DNA of 50,901 bases from Bacteroidales bacterium (GCA_024401635.1 JAKSKP010000007.1:1-50901); one strand, 5' to 3'; shown: positions 35,315-43,966, counted from the stretch's first letter. Numbers and translations are program-made. The notes: generated by a model not told the origin, from the sequence alone.

Positions 35315-36730
35315 TCAGAATCCGAAATACCTGTCCGCATTGTTGAAGGAGATGTCCTCCACCATTTTCCCGATGGTGTCCATCTCGGATGCGGGCAGTT
35401 TTCCTTTTTCGATGTCGTCGCCTATGACGTCGCACAGTATGCGGCGGAAGTACTCGTGGCGGGGATAGCTTATGAAACTGCGGCTGTCCGTGAGCATTCC
35501 CACGAAACGGCTGAGCAGGCCGAGGACGCTAAGGGCGGTCAGATGCCTGCGCATTCCGTCTTCCTGATCCAGGAACCACCACCCGCTGCCAAGCTGCATC
35601 TTGCCGGGGACTGTGCCGTCGTTATAGGTGTAGGCCATAGCCATAAAGACTTCATTGTCCTTCGGGTTGAGACAGTAGAGTATGGTTTTCGCCAGTTTTC
35701 CCTCCAATGTCAGGCGGTCGAAGAACCGGTGGCCTGCTTGCGTTGAAGGCAGGTCGTGTATGGCGTCATAGCCTGTATCCGGGCCTATGGACCTGAACAT
35801 CTTCGTGTTGTTGTTCCTGATGGCCCCTATGTGGAACTGCTGGGTCCAGCCCGCCTCGGCATCCATTACGGCCATATCGTGCAGGAACGCGCTGCGGAAT
35901 TTGTCGAGCTGCACGTAATCCGGAGTCTTACCGTCCAGAACTGCCTTGAAAATGGCATCAATTTCGCTCTGCGTGTAATCCAGGGCGTAGAAAGTCTCCA
36001 TACCGTGGTCGGACAGCCTGCATCCAAGGCTCTCGAAAGACTTGTGCCGTTTGGCAAGGGCATCGATGAGGTCTGTGTATGTGCGTATTTCCATTTCTGC
36101 CGCCTGGCCGAGCTGTCCGATGTAGGCTTTGTATGCGGCGGGATTCTCTATTGCCATAGCCTTGTCGGGCCTCCAGGCGGGAAGCACCTTCACGCCGAAG
36201 GGACGTTCGGCAATCTGCTTGTGCCATCTCAGGTCATCGGCGGGGTCATCCGTCGTGCAGAGAACCTTTACGTTGAATTTCTTGATAAGAGCCTGTCCGC
36301 GGAATTCTTCGGTGGCCAGTTTGGCGTTGCATTCCTCATAGATGTCCCTTGCTGTGGCGGGGGAGAGCAGCTTGTCAATTCCGAATACCCTGCTGAGTTC
36401 AAGGTGTGACCAGTGGTACAGAGGATTGCGCATCAGGTAGGGCATGGTCTCCGCCCATTTCTCGAAGGTTGCCCAACCGCCGTGTCTGCTGCCGGTGATA
36501 TATTCCTCGCTTATCCCGTTGGCTCTCAAAGCACGCCATTTGTAATGGTCTCCGCTGTGCCCGTCGACAATCCACAACTGGGTGATGTCCCGGAATTGAA
36601 TGTTCTCCGCAATCTGCTGGGGCACCAGATGACAATGATAATCTATTATGGGCATAGCCTCCGCGTGTTCGTGGTACAACTGTCGCGCAGACTCGCTGCC
36701 GAGCATGAAATCCTTGTTGATGAAAGACAT
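35315..36730 (-). CDS. uxaC: Glucuronate isomerase
   Basis: UxaC (471 aa) interconverts glucuronate/galacturonate and fructuronate/tagaturonate at the start of uronate catabolism in the cytoplasm. Diagnostic blocks are MPIIDYHCHLVPQQIAEN, GDHYKWRALRANG, the central VLCTTDDPADDLRWH and FYCLNPKD-like sequence near residue 350. The length is normal. It stands alone here, without uxaB, uxuA or kdgK, and is convergent with the PUL. Its own minus-strand promoter lies just upstream. A pectin link with the GH53 next door is possible but inferred. Confidence 0.95.
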   Translation of the reverse strand: MSFINKDFMLGSESARQLYHEHAEAMPIIDYHCHLVPQQIAENIQFRDITQLWIVDGHSGDHYKWRALRANGISEEYITGSRHGGWATFEKWAETMPYLMRNPLYHWSHLELSRVFGIDKLLSPATARDIYEECNAKLATEEFRGQALIKKFNVKVLCTTDDPADDLRWHKQIAERPFGVKVLPAWRPDKAMAIENPAAYKAYIGQLGQAAEMEIRTYTDLIDALAKRHKSFESLGCRLSDHGMETFYALDYTQSEIDAIFKAVLDGKTPDYVQLDKFRSAFLHDMAVMDAEAGWTQQFHIGAIRNNNTKMFRSIGPDTGYDAIHDLPSTQAGHRFFDRLTLEGKLAKTILYCLNPKDNEVFMAMAYTYNDGTVPGKMQLGSGWWFLDQEDGMRRHLTALSVLGLLSRFVGMLTDSRSFISYPRHEYFRRILCDVIGDDIEKGKLPASEMDTIGKMVEDISFNNADRYFGF

Positions 36731-36762
36731 GGCTGTAATGTTCTTGTATTATTTACGGAAGG

Positions 36763-36793
36763 CAAATATAGTCAAATCTCCCAACTGTAGCAA
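36763..36793 (-). promoter_or_regulatory. Promoter for uxaC
   Basis: Minus-strand TATATTTG (36763-36770) with TTG (36791-36793) exactly 20 bases upstream fits the Bacteroidota -7/-33 consensus. Initiation would be about 25 bases upstream of the uxaC start codon. Confidence 0.65.
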
Positions 36794-36802
36794 CCGGATA
36801 AA

Positions 36803-36835
36803 AAACTTATCGGCCGCCCCGGAAGGAGCGGCCGA
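36803..36835 (-). terminator. Terminator of the flippase gene
   Basis: On the minus strand an 8-base G+C stem TCGGCCGC/GCGGCCGA with a 10-base loop is followed by TAAGTTTTTT. It lies about 90 bases after the flippase stop. On the plus strand no T tract follows, so it acts leftward. The gap 36836-36926 holds no gene I can support. Confidence 0.7.
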
Positions 36836-36926
36836 CTCGTCTAACCTAAAAACTTAACCTATGAAAAAACTATTCTGCTTAAGGAATAAGCAAAGCCTGT
36901 GCCAAACTGGGTTGGACTTCGAAAAA

Positions 36927-38372
36927 TTATTTGCTGCGTTTTGCGAGAAGATAGGCTGCTCCTCCAAAAACAGCCAGCAGAACAGTGTTGATGCCCAGTT
37001 TGAGCCATAGGGAGGCAATGTCGGCGGTCACCAGGGACAATGCGAAGAAAATTCCGGTAATGGCGAATATCAGGAAGATTGTTCTCCAATTGTATGGAAT
37101 CCTGTAATATTTGTTGCCAAGGACCACGCTGACGACGAGCATCACAAGATAACTTAGCAGGTGCCCGAAGGCAGAAGCCCAGTAGGAGAATACCGGCATG
37201 AACACGACGTTGACTACGGCGGTCACCCCAAGACCTATGAGCGTAATGTAGATTGCCATCGAGGTGCGGCCGCTGAGCTTGTACCACATATTGACGTTGA
37301 ATAGCATTCCCAGCAGGATGTAGGCAAGCAGCATTATTGGAACCACGCCCACCGCACTCCTGAAGTCCCTGCCGAGCAGCAGGTCCAGTATGTCTATGTA
37401 ATACACCACGCCGAGGAGGATGAAACAGCAGAAGGCCACGAACCAGGTCATCACCTTGGCGTACAGGTCCTTGCTGCCCCGGTCGGCGGCTCTCTGGAAG
37501 AAGAAGGGCTCGGCCGCATAGCGGAACATCTGGATGAACAGCGTCATTATCACGCTCAGCTTGACGGCGGCCTGATATACGCCCAGTGTGGCCCGCCACT
37601 GCTCGGAAGAGGTGTCGAACCAACGGAAGAGCATCCTGTCAAGCAGGTCGTTAATGACGCCGGGAAGGGCCGCCACCATCAGAGGAAGGCTGTAGGCCAG
37701 CATTGAACGAAGAAGTTTGCGGTCAATCCTGTAGCTGAGGCTGAAGAATTCTCCGGCGAGCAGCACGGTGCAGAGCACGCAGCTTGCGAATATGGAGAAT
37801 ATTGGATAGCTGAAATCGGGAGTTGCGCTGACCAGACCGTATATCCATTCCGGTTTGCCGGGAGCGAGGAAGAGATAGAGGTTTGTGCCCAGCTCCGTGC
37901 ATATCTTCACGGTCTTGATCACCGCGAACTTCAGAGCCTTGTGCTCCTGACGCAGTTTCGCGAACAGGATTGCGGTGATGGCATCCAGGGCGAGTATGCC
38001 TCCCATATATTTTATGACTGCTTCGTAGCCGTCATATCCCAGAGCGGAGGATATGGGAGTCGCGAAGGCGAGTGTGACGGCCAGCATCAGCGCGCTCGAG
38101 CAGAACACTGCCGCGAATGCGTTTCCGAACACCTTCCTGCTGTCGGCCCCTTCGCGGCTTGCGAACTTGAAGCAGCCTGTTTCCAGACCGAGCACGAGCA
38201 CTACCTGGAACACGCCTATCCAGCTCATCAGTTCGGTGACCACACCGAAGTTGGACTGGGTGAGGACACGTGTATATATAGGTACCAGCGCAAAATTGAT
38301 GATTCGCGCCAAAATGGTGCTGAGGCCGTATATGGCGGTCTCGCCTGCAAGCTGTTTCAGAGGGTTGGCCAT
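36927..38372 (-). CDS. Polysaccharide flippase (Wzx/MATE superfamily)
   Basis: This 481-aa protein has about 12-14 membrane segments and begins MANPLKQLAGETAIYGLSTILARIINFALVP-like, the standard start of Bacteroidales oligosaccharide flippases. The ALVPIYTRVLTQSNFG segment after helix 1 is typical of the polysaccharide_synt family. Such proteins flip undecaprenyl-linked oligosaccharides across the inner membrane. No glycosyltransferases are adjacent, so the cargo cannot be deduced. The gene is divergent from the cyclophilin gene. Confidence 0.9.
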   Translation of the reverse strand: MANPLKQLAGETAIYGLSTILARIINFALVPIYTRVLTQSNFGVVTELMSWIGVFQVVLVLGLETGCFKFASREGADSRKVFGNAFAAVFCSSALMLAVTLAFATPISSALGYDGYEAVIKYMGGILALDAITAILFAKLRQEHKALKFAVIKTVKICTELGTNLYLFLAPGKPEWIYGLVSATPDFSYPIFSIFASCVLCTVLLAGEFFSLSYRIDRKLLRSMLAYSLPLMVAALPGVINDLLDRMLFRWFDTSSEQWRATLGVYQAAVKLSVIMTLFIQMFRYAAEPFFFQRAADRGSKDLYAKVMTWFVAFCCFILLGVVYYIDILDLLLGRDFRSAVGVVPIMLLAYILLGMLFNVNMWYKLSGRTSMAIYITLIGLGVTAVVNVVFMPVFSYWASAFGHLLSYLVMLVVSVVLGNKYYRIPYNWRTIFLIFAITGIFFALSLVTADIASLWLKLGINTVLLAVFGGAAYLLAKRSK

Positions 38373-38379
38373 AGTGTTA

Positions 38380-38387
38380 CAAATTTA
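38380..38387 (-). promoter_or_regulatory. -7 box for the flippase gene
   Basis: Minus-strand TAAATTTG fits the consensus. It lies only eight bases from the start codon, which would make the transcript nearly leaderless; no -33 element is clear. Confidence 0.4.
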
Positions 38388-38399
38388 ATCATTTTTGAG

Positions 38400-38407
38400 T
38401 ATTTTTG
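38400..38407 (+). promoter_or_regulatory. -7 box for the cyclophilin gene
   Basis: TATTTTTG fits TAnnTTTG and lies 21 bases before the ATG of the rightward gene, back to back with the flippase promoter. Confidence 0.5.
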
Positions 38408-38428
38408 CAGTCTGAAGCATAATCAACT

Positions 38429-39091
38429 ATGAGAAAAGCAGTAACCTTCACTTCCTTCGCGCTTCTGATTATCGGTCTGTGCGTATCCGGTTGCAGGAAC
38501 AGAAACAAAAATTCAGAAAATATGACTATCGATCCAATGGGCGGTCCCGTAGTGGAAATGAGAACCTCTATGGGCACAATGAAAATCAAACTGTACAACG
38601 CCACTCCCGGCCATCGCGACAACTTTCTCAAGCTTACCAGGGAAGGTTTCTACGACAGCCTCAAGTTCCATCGTGTAATAAATGGCTTCATGATTCAGGG
38701 CGGAGACCCTCTGAGCAAGGATGACAGCCTTCGCGGCCAGTGGGGCACGGGTGATCCCGGTTATACCATTGCAGCCGAGTTCGTGGACAGTCTGCACCAC
38801 TGCAAGGGTGCGTTGGCCGCAGCCCGTATGGGTGATATGGCGAATCCACGCAGAGCCAGCTCTGGATGCCAGTTCTACATAGTTCAGAGCGAGGAAGGAT
38901 GCCGTCATCTGGATGGCCAGTACACCGTCTTCGGTCAGGTGGTCGAAGGCCTGGAGGTGATAGACAGGATAGCTTCCGTGGGCACGGACCCCTATGACCG
39001 CCCCATAGTTCCTGTCGTAATCGAGAAGGTCAGCGAAATGGCAGATTCCACCTCCACGCAGGCTTGCGATACAACTTCTGTTGCCCGCTAG
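38429..39091 (+). CDS. Cyclophilin-type peptidyl-prolyl isomerase lipoprotein
   Basis: This 220-aa protein has a lipoprotein signal (GLCVSGC) and a cyclophilin domain (about 40-210) with FHRVINGFMIQGGDP, GALAAARMGD and SGCQFYIVQS. It speeds proline isomerisation during folding of exported proteins, probably in the periplasm. The usual cyclophilin AMA(N/R) stretch appears as LAAARMGDMANPRRASSG, as in bacterial forms. A HAD phosphatase gene follows after five bases. Confidence 0.94.
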   Translation: MRKAVTFTSFALLIIGLCVSGCRNRNKNSENMTIDPMGGPVVEMRTSMGTMKIKLYNATPGHRDNFLKLTREGFYDSLKFHRVINGFMIQGGDPLSKDDSLRGQWGTGDPGYTIAAEFVDSLHHCKGALAAARMGDMANPRRASSGCQFYIVQSEEGCRHLDGQYTVFGQVVEGLEVIDRIASVGTDPYDRPIVPVVIEKVSEMADSTSTQACDTTSVAR

Positions 39092-39096
39092 GCGGA

Positions 39097-39795
39097 ATGG
39101 ATCCCCGTTTCTCACATCTCACGCATATATTCCTGGATGCCGATGACACGCTCTGGGAGAACGACATCTATTTCCGCAAGGCCGAAGACGAATTTGCGGA
39201 ATATATGAGCGTCTATACCTCCGATGCGGAGGCCAGGCGTCTGCTTGCCGAAAAGCAGGAAGACAACATACCCACTTACGGGTATGGGTCGAAAACATAT
39301 CTTCTGGGTATGCTGGATGCCGCTGCGGTGATTGCTCCGGAGCATTTCGGACCGCAGATGTACAGAGACATAAAGGCTATCATAACGCGTCTGGCCACCC
39401 ACCGTTTCGACTGGCTCGAGGACGCGGAACAGACCGTACGCCTGCTTGCGAGGCGTTACTCGATAGTGATTGCCACAAAAGGGGAGCTCAGCGAGCAGAT
39501 GCGCAAATTCCGCCTCAGCGGAATCGCCGACTGCGTCACCGCGATAGAGGTTATGGAGAAAAAGTCGGAGGAGGATTACCGCAATCTGGCGGTGAAGATG
39601 GGCATTGAACCTGAGAATTTCCTTATGGTGGGCAACGCGGTGCGCAGCGATATCGCTCCTGTCATAGCTATGGGCGGCTGGGCCGTACACATCCCCTATG
39701 CAGTTACCTGGGTTCACGAAATAATGGATATGCCCGACTCCGAGAGAGTCATCGAGCTGACACATATCAGCCAGCTTCAGGACCTGCTTCTGTAA
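39097..39795 (+). CDS. HAD-superfamily hydrolase
   Basis: This 232-aa cytoplasmic protein has HAD motif I (IFLDADDTLWEND, Asp14/Asp16), motif II near IVIATKG, a Lys at EKKSEEDYR and motif III in FLMVGNAVRSDIAPVIAMGG. The cap helices after motif I fit the subfamily of small-molecule phosphatases or dehalogenases. The substrate cannot be inferred. The ATG at 39097 is chosen because it sits five bases after the cyclophilin stop and directly before the conserved motif; an in-frame start inside that gene is less likely. Confidence 0.88.
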   Translation: MDPRFSHLTHIFLDADDTLWENDIYFRKAEDEFAEYMSVYTSDAEARRLLAEKQEDNIPTYGYGSKTYLLGMLDAAAVIAPEHFGPQMYRDIKAIITRLATHRFDWLEDAEQTVRLLARRYSIVIATKGELSEQMRKFRLSGIADCVTAIEVMEKKSEEDYRNLAVKMGIEPENFLMVGNAVRSDIAPVIAMGGWAVHIPYAVTWVHEIMDMPDSERVIELTHISQLQDLLL

Positions 39796-39864
39796 AAAGT
39801 ACCTGCGCCGCTTCGGGGACCTTATACCCTTTTCCCAGGTCTCCGAAGTGGCGCAGGTGCTTTT
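39795..39864. repeat. Long imperfect palindrome A (REP-like)
   Basis: Two 28-base arms (39795-39822 and 39837-39864) with a 14-base loop pair with only three mismatches, all transitions that allow G-U pairs in RNA. The stem starts at the last base of the HAD stop codon and ends in TTTT. It could terminate transcription, but is longer than normal terminators and shares its core CCGAAGTGGCG with the next palindrome. Confidence 0.8.
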
Positions 39865-39878
39865 ACAAGTTATTCATT

Positions 39879-39943
39879 GGCAGAGCCGCCACTTCAAGGG
39901 ACTTTGGATTATGGTTTATGTCCCCCGAAGTGGCGGCCCTGCC
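39879..39943. repeat. Long imperfect palindrome B (REP-like)
   Basis: Two 24-base arms (39879-39902 and 39920-39943) with a 17-base loop pair with three transition mismatches. The 3' arm carries CCGAAGTGGCGG, almost the same core as palindrome A, followed by TATTTTTG. The pair fills the gap between convergent HAD and FKBP genes. Confidence 0.8.
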
Positions 39944-39961
39944 TATTTTTGCTGAAAGAAA

Positions 39962-40729
39962 CTATTCTGCAGTTTCTTCTGTTTCCTCAACGGGTTTCTT
40001 TCCGACCTTGGTGATCTCCACGTCGAAGATGAGGGTGCTGTTGGGCTTGATGGTGTTGCCCATGGGACGCTCGCCGTATGCAAGTTCGGCGGGGATGTAG
40101 AGTTTGATCTTGCCACCCTGGCCTACGAGCTGCATACCCTCGGTCCAGCCTTTGATGACCCTGTCAAGAGTGAAGCGTGCGGGCTCGCTGTCGGGCTCGG
40201 TGCCGTCAAACTTGGTACCGTCGATGAGGGTTCCGGTGTAGTGGCACCATACGGTGTCTGCGGGACCGGCCTTTACCTCGTCACCGTCCTCGATGATTTC
40301 GTAGAGCAGACCGCTTTCAGTCTTCTCGATGCCGCCTTTGTTGTAGAGTTTCTCGAGGAAATCCTGTCCTTCCTTGAGGTTGACGGCAGCGATGTACTGG
40401 TTGCGTTTGGTGATGAAGTTGTTGAAGATCTCGTTCATCTTGTCGGGGTTGATCTTGAAGTTTGCGTTGAATTCCTCGGAACCCATCTGGCCTTCAGCTG
40501 CGATGAAGTCGGACATACCTTTCTTAAGCTGTGAGAAGTTGAGGTCGCCGAGTTTGTCCGCGAAGTTGTTGGCTTTGATGAAATAGCCGAAGTTTACGCC
40601 GATAAGATAGCTGACTGAGTCGATTTCCGCACCTGTGGGGAGGGGGGCGTCAACCTTGGGGGCGTTTTTGCAGGAAGCCGCAAGGGCGATTGCCAACGCT
40701 GAGATTGCAAGAATTTTGATTGTTTTCAT
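39962..40729 (-). CDS. FKBP-type peptidyl-prolyl isomerase lipoprotein
   Basis: This 255-aa protein has a lipoprotein signal (ALAASCKNA), an N-terminal helical dimerisation domain (about 35-135, FKBP_N type) and a C-terminal FKBP domain (about 145-245) with VWCHYTGTLIDGTKFD, VIKGWTEGMQLVGQGGK, and YIPAELAYGER. It resembles Mip/FkpA chaperone isomerases of the periplasm or outer membrane. A C-terminal Glu-rich tail follows. The ATG at 40729 starts the signal peptide; the open frame upstream overlaps the promoter. Confidence 0.94.
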   Translation of the reverse strand: MKTIKILAISALAIALAASCKNAPKVDAPLPTGAEIDSVSYLIGVNFGYFIKANNFADKLGDLNFSQLKKGMSDFIAAEGQMGSEEFNANFKINPDKMNEIFNNFITKRNQYIAAVNLKEGQDFLEKLYNKGGIEKTESGLLYEIIEDGDEVKAGPADTVWCHYTGTLIDGTKFDGTEPDSEPARFTLDRVIKGWTEGMQLVGQGGKIKLYIPAELAYGERPMGNTIKPNSTLIFDVEITKVGKKPVEETEETAE

Positions 40730-40763
40730 AAGTGTATTTTTTAAAAAATATTTCAAAACCGTG

Positions 40764-40771
40764 CAAATATA
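40764..40771 (-). promoter_or_regulatory. -7 box for the FKBP gene
   Basis: Minus-strand TATATTTG fits the consensus exactly and lies 35 bases before the ATG at 40729. No convincing -33 element was seen. Confidence 0.55.
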
Positions 40772-40809
40772 CGATTTTTTGTGTAACTTTATCTTAATAA
40801 ATATGTGCA

Positions 40810-43014
40810 ATGAGCATTACTTCGGCAGAAATACACGCGAAACTGAAGGAATTCTTCGGTTATGACAATTTCAAGGGAGACCAGGAAAGGGTCATACAGC
40901 ATCTGTGTGATGGCGGGGACGCTTTCGTGCTGATGCCCACCGGCGGGGGCAAATCCCTGTGTTATCAGCTTCCGGCCCTGCTGATGGACGGTACCGCCAT
41001 CGTGATTTCGCCGCTCATCGCGCTGATGAAGAATCAGGTGGATGCCATCAGAGGGTTTGTCAGCGGCAACGAGGGCATTGCCCATTTCCTCAACTCCTCG
41101 CTCACCCGCCAGCAGGTGGAGGAGGTTAAGGCCGACATATTGGGCGGCGTCACGAAACTGCTGTACGTTGCTCCGGAGTCCCTGACCAAATGGGAGAACG
41201 TGGCCCTTCTCAGGGAGATAAACATTTCCTTCTTCGCCATAGACGAGGCGCATTGCATATCGGAATGGGGACACGATTTCCGCCCCGAGTACAGGCGGAT
41301 ACGGAAGATTGTCGACGACATCGGAAGGGCGCCGATGATAGCCCTGACCGCGACGGCCACCCCGAAGGTCCAGTCCGATATCCAGAAGAATCTGGGCATG
41401 ATGGACGCGATGGTGTTCAAGTCGTCGTTCAACAGGCCCAACCTGTATTATGAAATACGCGAGAAGTCCGATCCCAAGCGCGACATAATCAAGTTCATCA
41501 GGTCCCACCCGCACAAAAGCGGCATCATATATTGTCTGAGCCGCAAGAAAGTGGAGGAAATGGCCGAACTCCTGCAGGTGAACGGCATCAAGGCCCTGCC
41601 TTACCACGCCGGCCTGGACGCCAAGGTGCGTTCCGAGAACCAGGACGCATTCCTGATGGAGGAGGTGGACGTGATAGTTGCCACAATAGCCTTCGGGATG
41701 GGCATAGACAAGCCTGACGTCCGCTTTGTCATCCATTACGACATACCCAAATCCCTGGAGGGCTATTACCAGGAGACGGGACGCGCCGGCAGGGACGGCG
41801 AGGAGGGTTACTGCATAGCGTTCTACAGCTACAAGGATATTCAGAAACTGGAGAAGTTCATGCAGGGCAAACCGGTTGCGGAGCAGGAGATAGGCAAGCA
41901 GCTGCTGATGGAGACCGCATCCTACGCAGAGTCTTCCCAATGCCGCAGGAAACTGCTTCTGAATTACTTCGGAGAGGATTATACGGAGACGAACTGCGGC
42001 AACTGCGACAACTGCCTGCATCCCAAGGTGCACTATGACGGGAAGGAGGATATGACCGCGGTGCTCACTCTGGTCACCTCGCTGCCGGAGCGCTTCAAGA
42101 CAGAACATCTTGCGACGATACTGGCCGGGGAGGAGAGTGCTATAATCAAGAGCTACAGGCACGACGAACTGGAAATGTTCGGAGCCGGTGATGACCACGA
42201 TGTCAAATACTGGACGGGGGTCATACGGCAGGGTGTGCTTATGCACCTGCTGGACAAGGAGATAGAGAGTTACGGACTCATTTCGGCCACTGATGCCGGC
42301 AGAAAATTCCTGGAAGAGCCCCATACCATAATGCTCAGCGAGGAGAAGGAGTTTTCCGCCAGCGACGACGATGACGACGACGTGATGTCTGCAGCAGCGG
42401 CAAGGGAGGGCGGCGGCGGAGACCTGATACTTCTGTCGATGCTCAAGGATTTGCGCAAGGACCTTTCCAAACGGCTCAAGCTGCAGCCCTGGGTGATTTT
42501 CTCCGATCCATCGCTCGAGGATATGAGCATAATGTATCCGGTCACCATAGACGAATTGCGCAAGTGCCAGGGCGTGGGTGACGGCAAGGCCCAGAAGTTC
42601 GGCGGGGAGTTCGTCAAGCTGATAGGCAAGTACGTCCTCGAGAACGAGATAGAGAGGCCCGACGATTTCGTGCTGAAGTCCACGGCGGCAAAATCGCCCA
42701 ACAAGATATCCATAATCCAGAATGTCGACCGCAGGATACCTCTGGATGACATAGCCCGGAATATGGGTATGGATATGGATCAGCTGCTTTCCGAGCTGGA
42801 ATCCATAGTGTATTCTGGCACGCGGCTCGACCTGAACTACTACATAGAGGAAGAACTCGACCCGGACGTGGTCGACGAACTTTACGAATATTTCGACACC
42901 GAGGCGGAAAGCGACAGCCTCAGGGAGGCCCGTGAAAAACTTGGCGAGGATGACTATTCCGATCTGGAACTGAGAGTGGTCCGGCTCAAGTATCTGTGCG
43001 ACAAAGGGGCCTGA
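40810..43014 (+). CDS. recQ: ATP-dependent DNA helicase RecQ
   Basis: RecQ (734 aa) unwinds DNA 3'-to-5' during recombination repair. It has motif I MPTGGGKSLCYQLP (Lys49), the DEAH box (about 145-148), motif VI-type QETGRAGRDGEEGYC, a zinc-binding C..CDNC cluster (NCGNCDNC), an RQC region, an acidic run (DDDDDDV, about 515) and an HRDC-like segment (LLSMLKDLRKDLSKRL...CQGVGDGKAQKFG), then a further helical C-terminal region. Size and domain order match the long RecQ of Bacteroidales. An ATG seven bases upstream is in another frame. Confidence 0.96.
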   Translation: MSITSAEIHAKLKEFFGYDNFKGDQERVIQHLCDGGDAFVLMPTGGGKSLCYQLPALLMDGTAIVISPLIALMKNQVDAIRGFVSGNEGIAHFLNSSLTRQQVEEVKADILGGVTKLLYVAPESLTKWENVALLREINISFFAIDEAHCISEWGHDFRPEYRRIRKIVDDIGRAPMIALTATATPKVQSDIQKNLGMMDAMVFKSSFNRPNLYYEIREKSDPKRDIIKFIRSHPHKSGIIYCLSRKKVEEMAELLQVNGIKALPYHAGLDAKVRSENQDAFLMEEVDVIVATIAFGMGIDKPDVRFVIHYDIPKSLEGYYQETGRAGRDGEEGYCIAFYSYKDIQKLEKFMQGKPVAEQEIGKQLLMETASYAESSQCRRKLLLNYFGEDYTETNCGNCDNCLHPKVHYDGKEDMTAVLTLVTSLPERFKTEHLATILAGEESAIIKSYRHDELEMFGAGDDHDVKYWTGVIRQGVLMHLLDKEIESYGLISATDAGRKFLEEPHTIMLSEEKEFSASDDDDDDVMSAAAAREGGGGDLILLSMLKDLRKDLSKRLKLQPWVIFSDPSLEDMSIMYPVTIDELRKCQGVGDGKAQKFGGEFVKLIGKYVLENEIERPDDFVLKSTAAKSPNKISIIQNVDRRIPLDDIARNMGMDMDQLLSELESIVYSGTRLDLNYYIEEELDPDVVDELYEYFDTEAESDSLREAREKLGEDDYSDLELRVVRLKYLCDKGA

Positions 43015-43018
43015 AAAT

Positions 43019-43050
43019 TTTGGTAGATACAAATATAATTACTACCTTTG
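43019..43050 (+). promoter_or_regulatory. Promoter of the rplM-rpsI-rpsB-tsf operon
   Basis: TTTG (43019-43022), a 20-base spacer and TACCTTTG (43043-43050) form a full Bacteroidota promoter. Transcription should start near 43057, about 55 bases before the GTG of rplM. Confidence 0.75.
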
Positions 43051-43054
43051 CACC

Positions 43055-43071
43055 CCCTATGAGAAATAGGG
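43055..43071 (+). other. Small hairpin at the 5' end of the rplM leader
   Basis: CCCTAT and ATAGGG form a perfect 6-bp stem around a GAGAA loop, right at the predicted transcript start. It may stabilise the mRNA or be part of a ribosomal-protein leader. I recall L13 leader motifs being reported for Bacteroidia but could not check a match. Confidence 0.45.
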
Positions 43072-43112
43072 AACGCAGTAATTATTAAGTATTAACCAAA
43101 AATTTCAAGACA

Positions 43113-43565
43113 GTGGACACACTAAGCTACAAAACTATTTCTGTGAAACCCGCAGAAGTAAAGAAGGAGTGGTATGTGATCGACGCGACTGATCTTGTGC
43201 TCGGCCGTCTCGCCAGCAGGGTTGCACTTATCCTCCGCGGTAAGAACAAACCCAGCTTCACCCCCAACGTGGACTGTGGTGACAACGTCATCATCGTCAA
43301 CGCCGACAAGGTAAAGCTCACAGGCAAGAAAATGACCGACCGCGTGTACATCCGCTATACCGGTTATCCCGGTGGACAGCGCTTCACCACGCCCAAAGAG
43401 TTGCTCGCCAAGAAGCCTACCGAACTCCTCAGGATGTCTGTCAAGGGTATGCTGCCCAAGACACGCCTTGGTAACAAGCTCATCAACAACCTGTTCCTTT
43501 ATGCAGGTCCCGAGCATCCCCACCAGGCACAGAAACCCAAAGAACTTAAGTTGAACGAAATGTAA
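43113..43565 (+). CDS. rplM: 50S ribosomal protein L13
   Basis: L13 (150 aa) is an early-assembly large-subunit protein. The sequence MDTLSYKTISV...WYVIDATDLVLGRLAS, the middle RYTGYPGGQR and RMSVKGMLPKTRLG are diagnostic. Translation starts at a GTG (43113). This is supported because the N-terminus MDTLSYKTIS is the same one used by Bacteroides L13 and no ATG lies nearby in frame. It leads the four-gene operon, with rpsI two bases downstream. Confidence 0.97.
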   Translation: MDTLSYKTISVKPAEVKKEWYVIDATDLVLGRLASRVALILRGKNKPSFTPNVDCGDNVIIVNADKVKLTGKKMTDRVYIRYTGYPGGQRFTTPKELLAKKPTELLRMSVKGMLPKTRLGNKLINNLFLYAGPEHPHQAQKPKELKLNEM

Positions 43566-43567
43566 AA

Positions 43568-43966
43568 ATGCAGAGCATGAAAATTACAAACGCCCTTGGA
43601 AGACGTAAATCAGCAGTTGCTCGCGTCTACATTACCCCCGGGAAAGGCAACGTCGTCATCAATGACCGTGAACTTACCGATTACTTCAAGGAGGAGTCTC
43701 TCCAGTACATCGTAGGCCAGCCTTTCGAAATCACAGGTACTGTAGGTCAGTTTGACATCAAAGCCAACCTCGACGGTGGCGGAATCAAAGGTCAGGCTGA
43801 AGCTCTGCGCCTTGGCATCGCACGCGCTTTGTGCGAGGTTGACAGTGAGGCTTACCGCCCCGCCCTCAAGGCAGCAGGAATGTTGACACGCGACTCTCGT
43901 GAGGTGGAGCGCAAGAAACCGGGTCAGCCTGGTGCACGCCGTCGCTTCCAGTTCTCTAAACGTTAG
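43568..43966 (+). CDS. rpsI: 30S ribosomal protein S9
   Basis: S9 (132 aa) contacts the P-site tRNA with its C-terminal tail, which here ends in the standard GARRRFQFSKR. The core GRRKSAVARVYITPGKG and GQAEALRLGIARAL are intact. Two in-frame ATGs are possible, at 43568 and 43577; the first is given. The second would give a start closer to other Bacteroidales S9. Confidence 0.97.
   Translation: MQSMKITNALGRRKSAVARVYITPGKGNVVINDRELTDYFKEESLQYIVGQPFEITGTVGQFDIKANLDGGGIKGQAEALRLGIARALCEVDSEAYRPALKAAGMLTRDSREVERKKPGQPGARRRFQFSKR

Noticed and set aside
36861-37010. 49-codon plus-strand frame starting ATGAAAAAACTATTC after an AACCTAAA-type leader
   Set aside because: The context resembles a Bacteroidota gene start, but the peptide has no signal or motif and runs into the 3' end of the flippase gene in antisense. 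It may be a relic; evidence is too thin.
40789-43032. 747-codon minus-strand open frame opposite recQ
   Set aside because: RecQ on the plus strand has all helicase motifs; the antisense translation is His/Leu/Val-rich without domain features.
43055-43071. The rplM leader hairpin as a terminator/attenuator
   Set aside because: The 6-bp stem has no following T tract and lies at the predicted transcript start, so attenuation is not supported.
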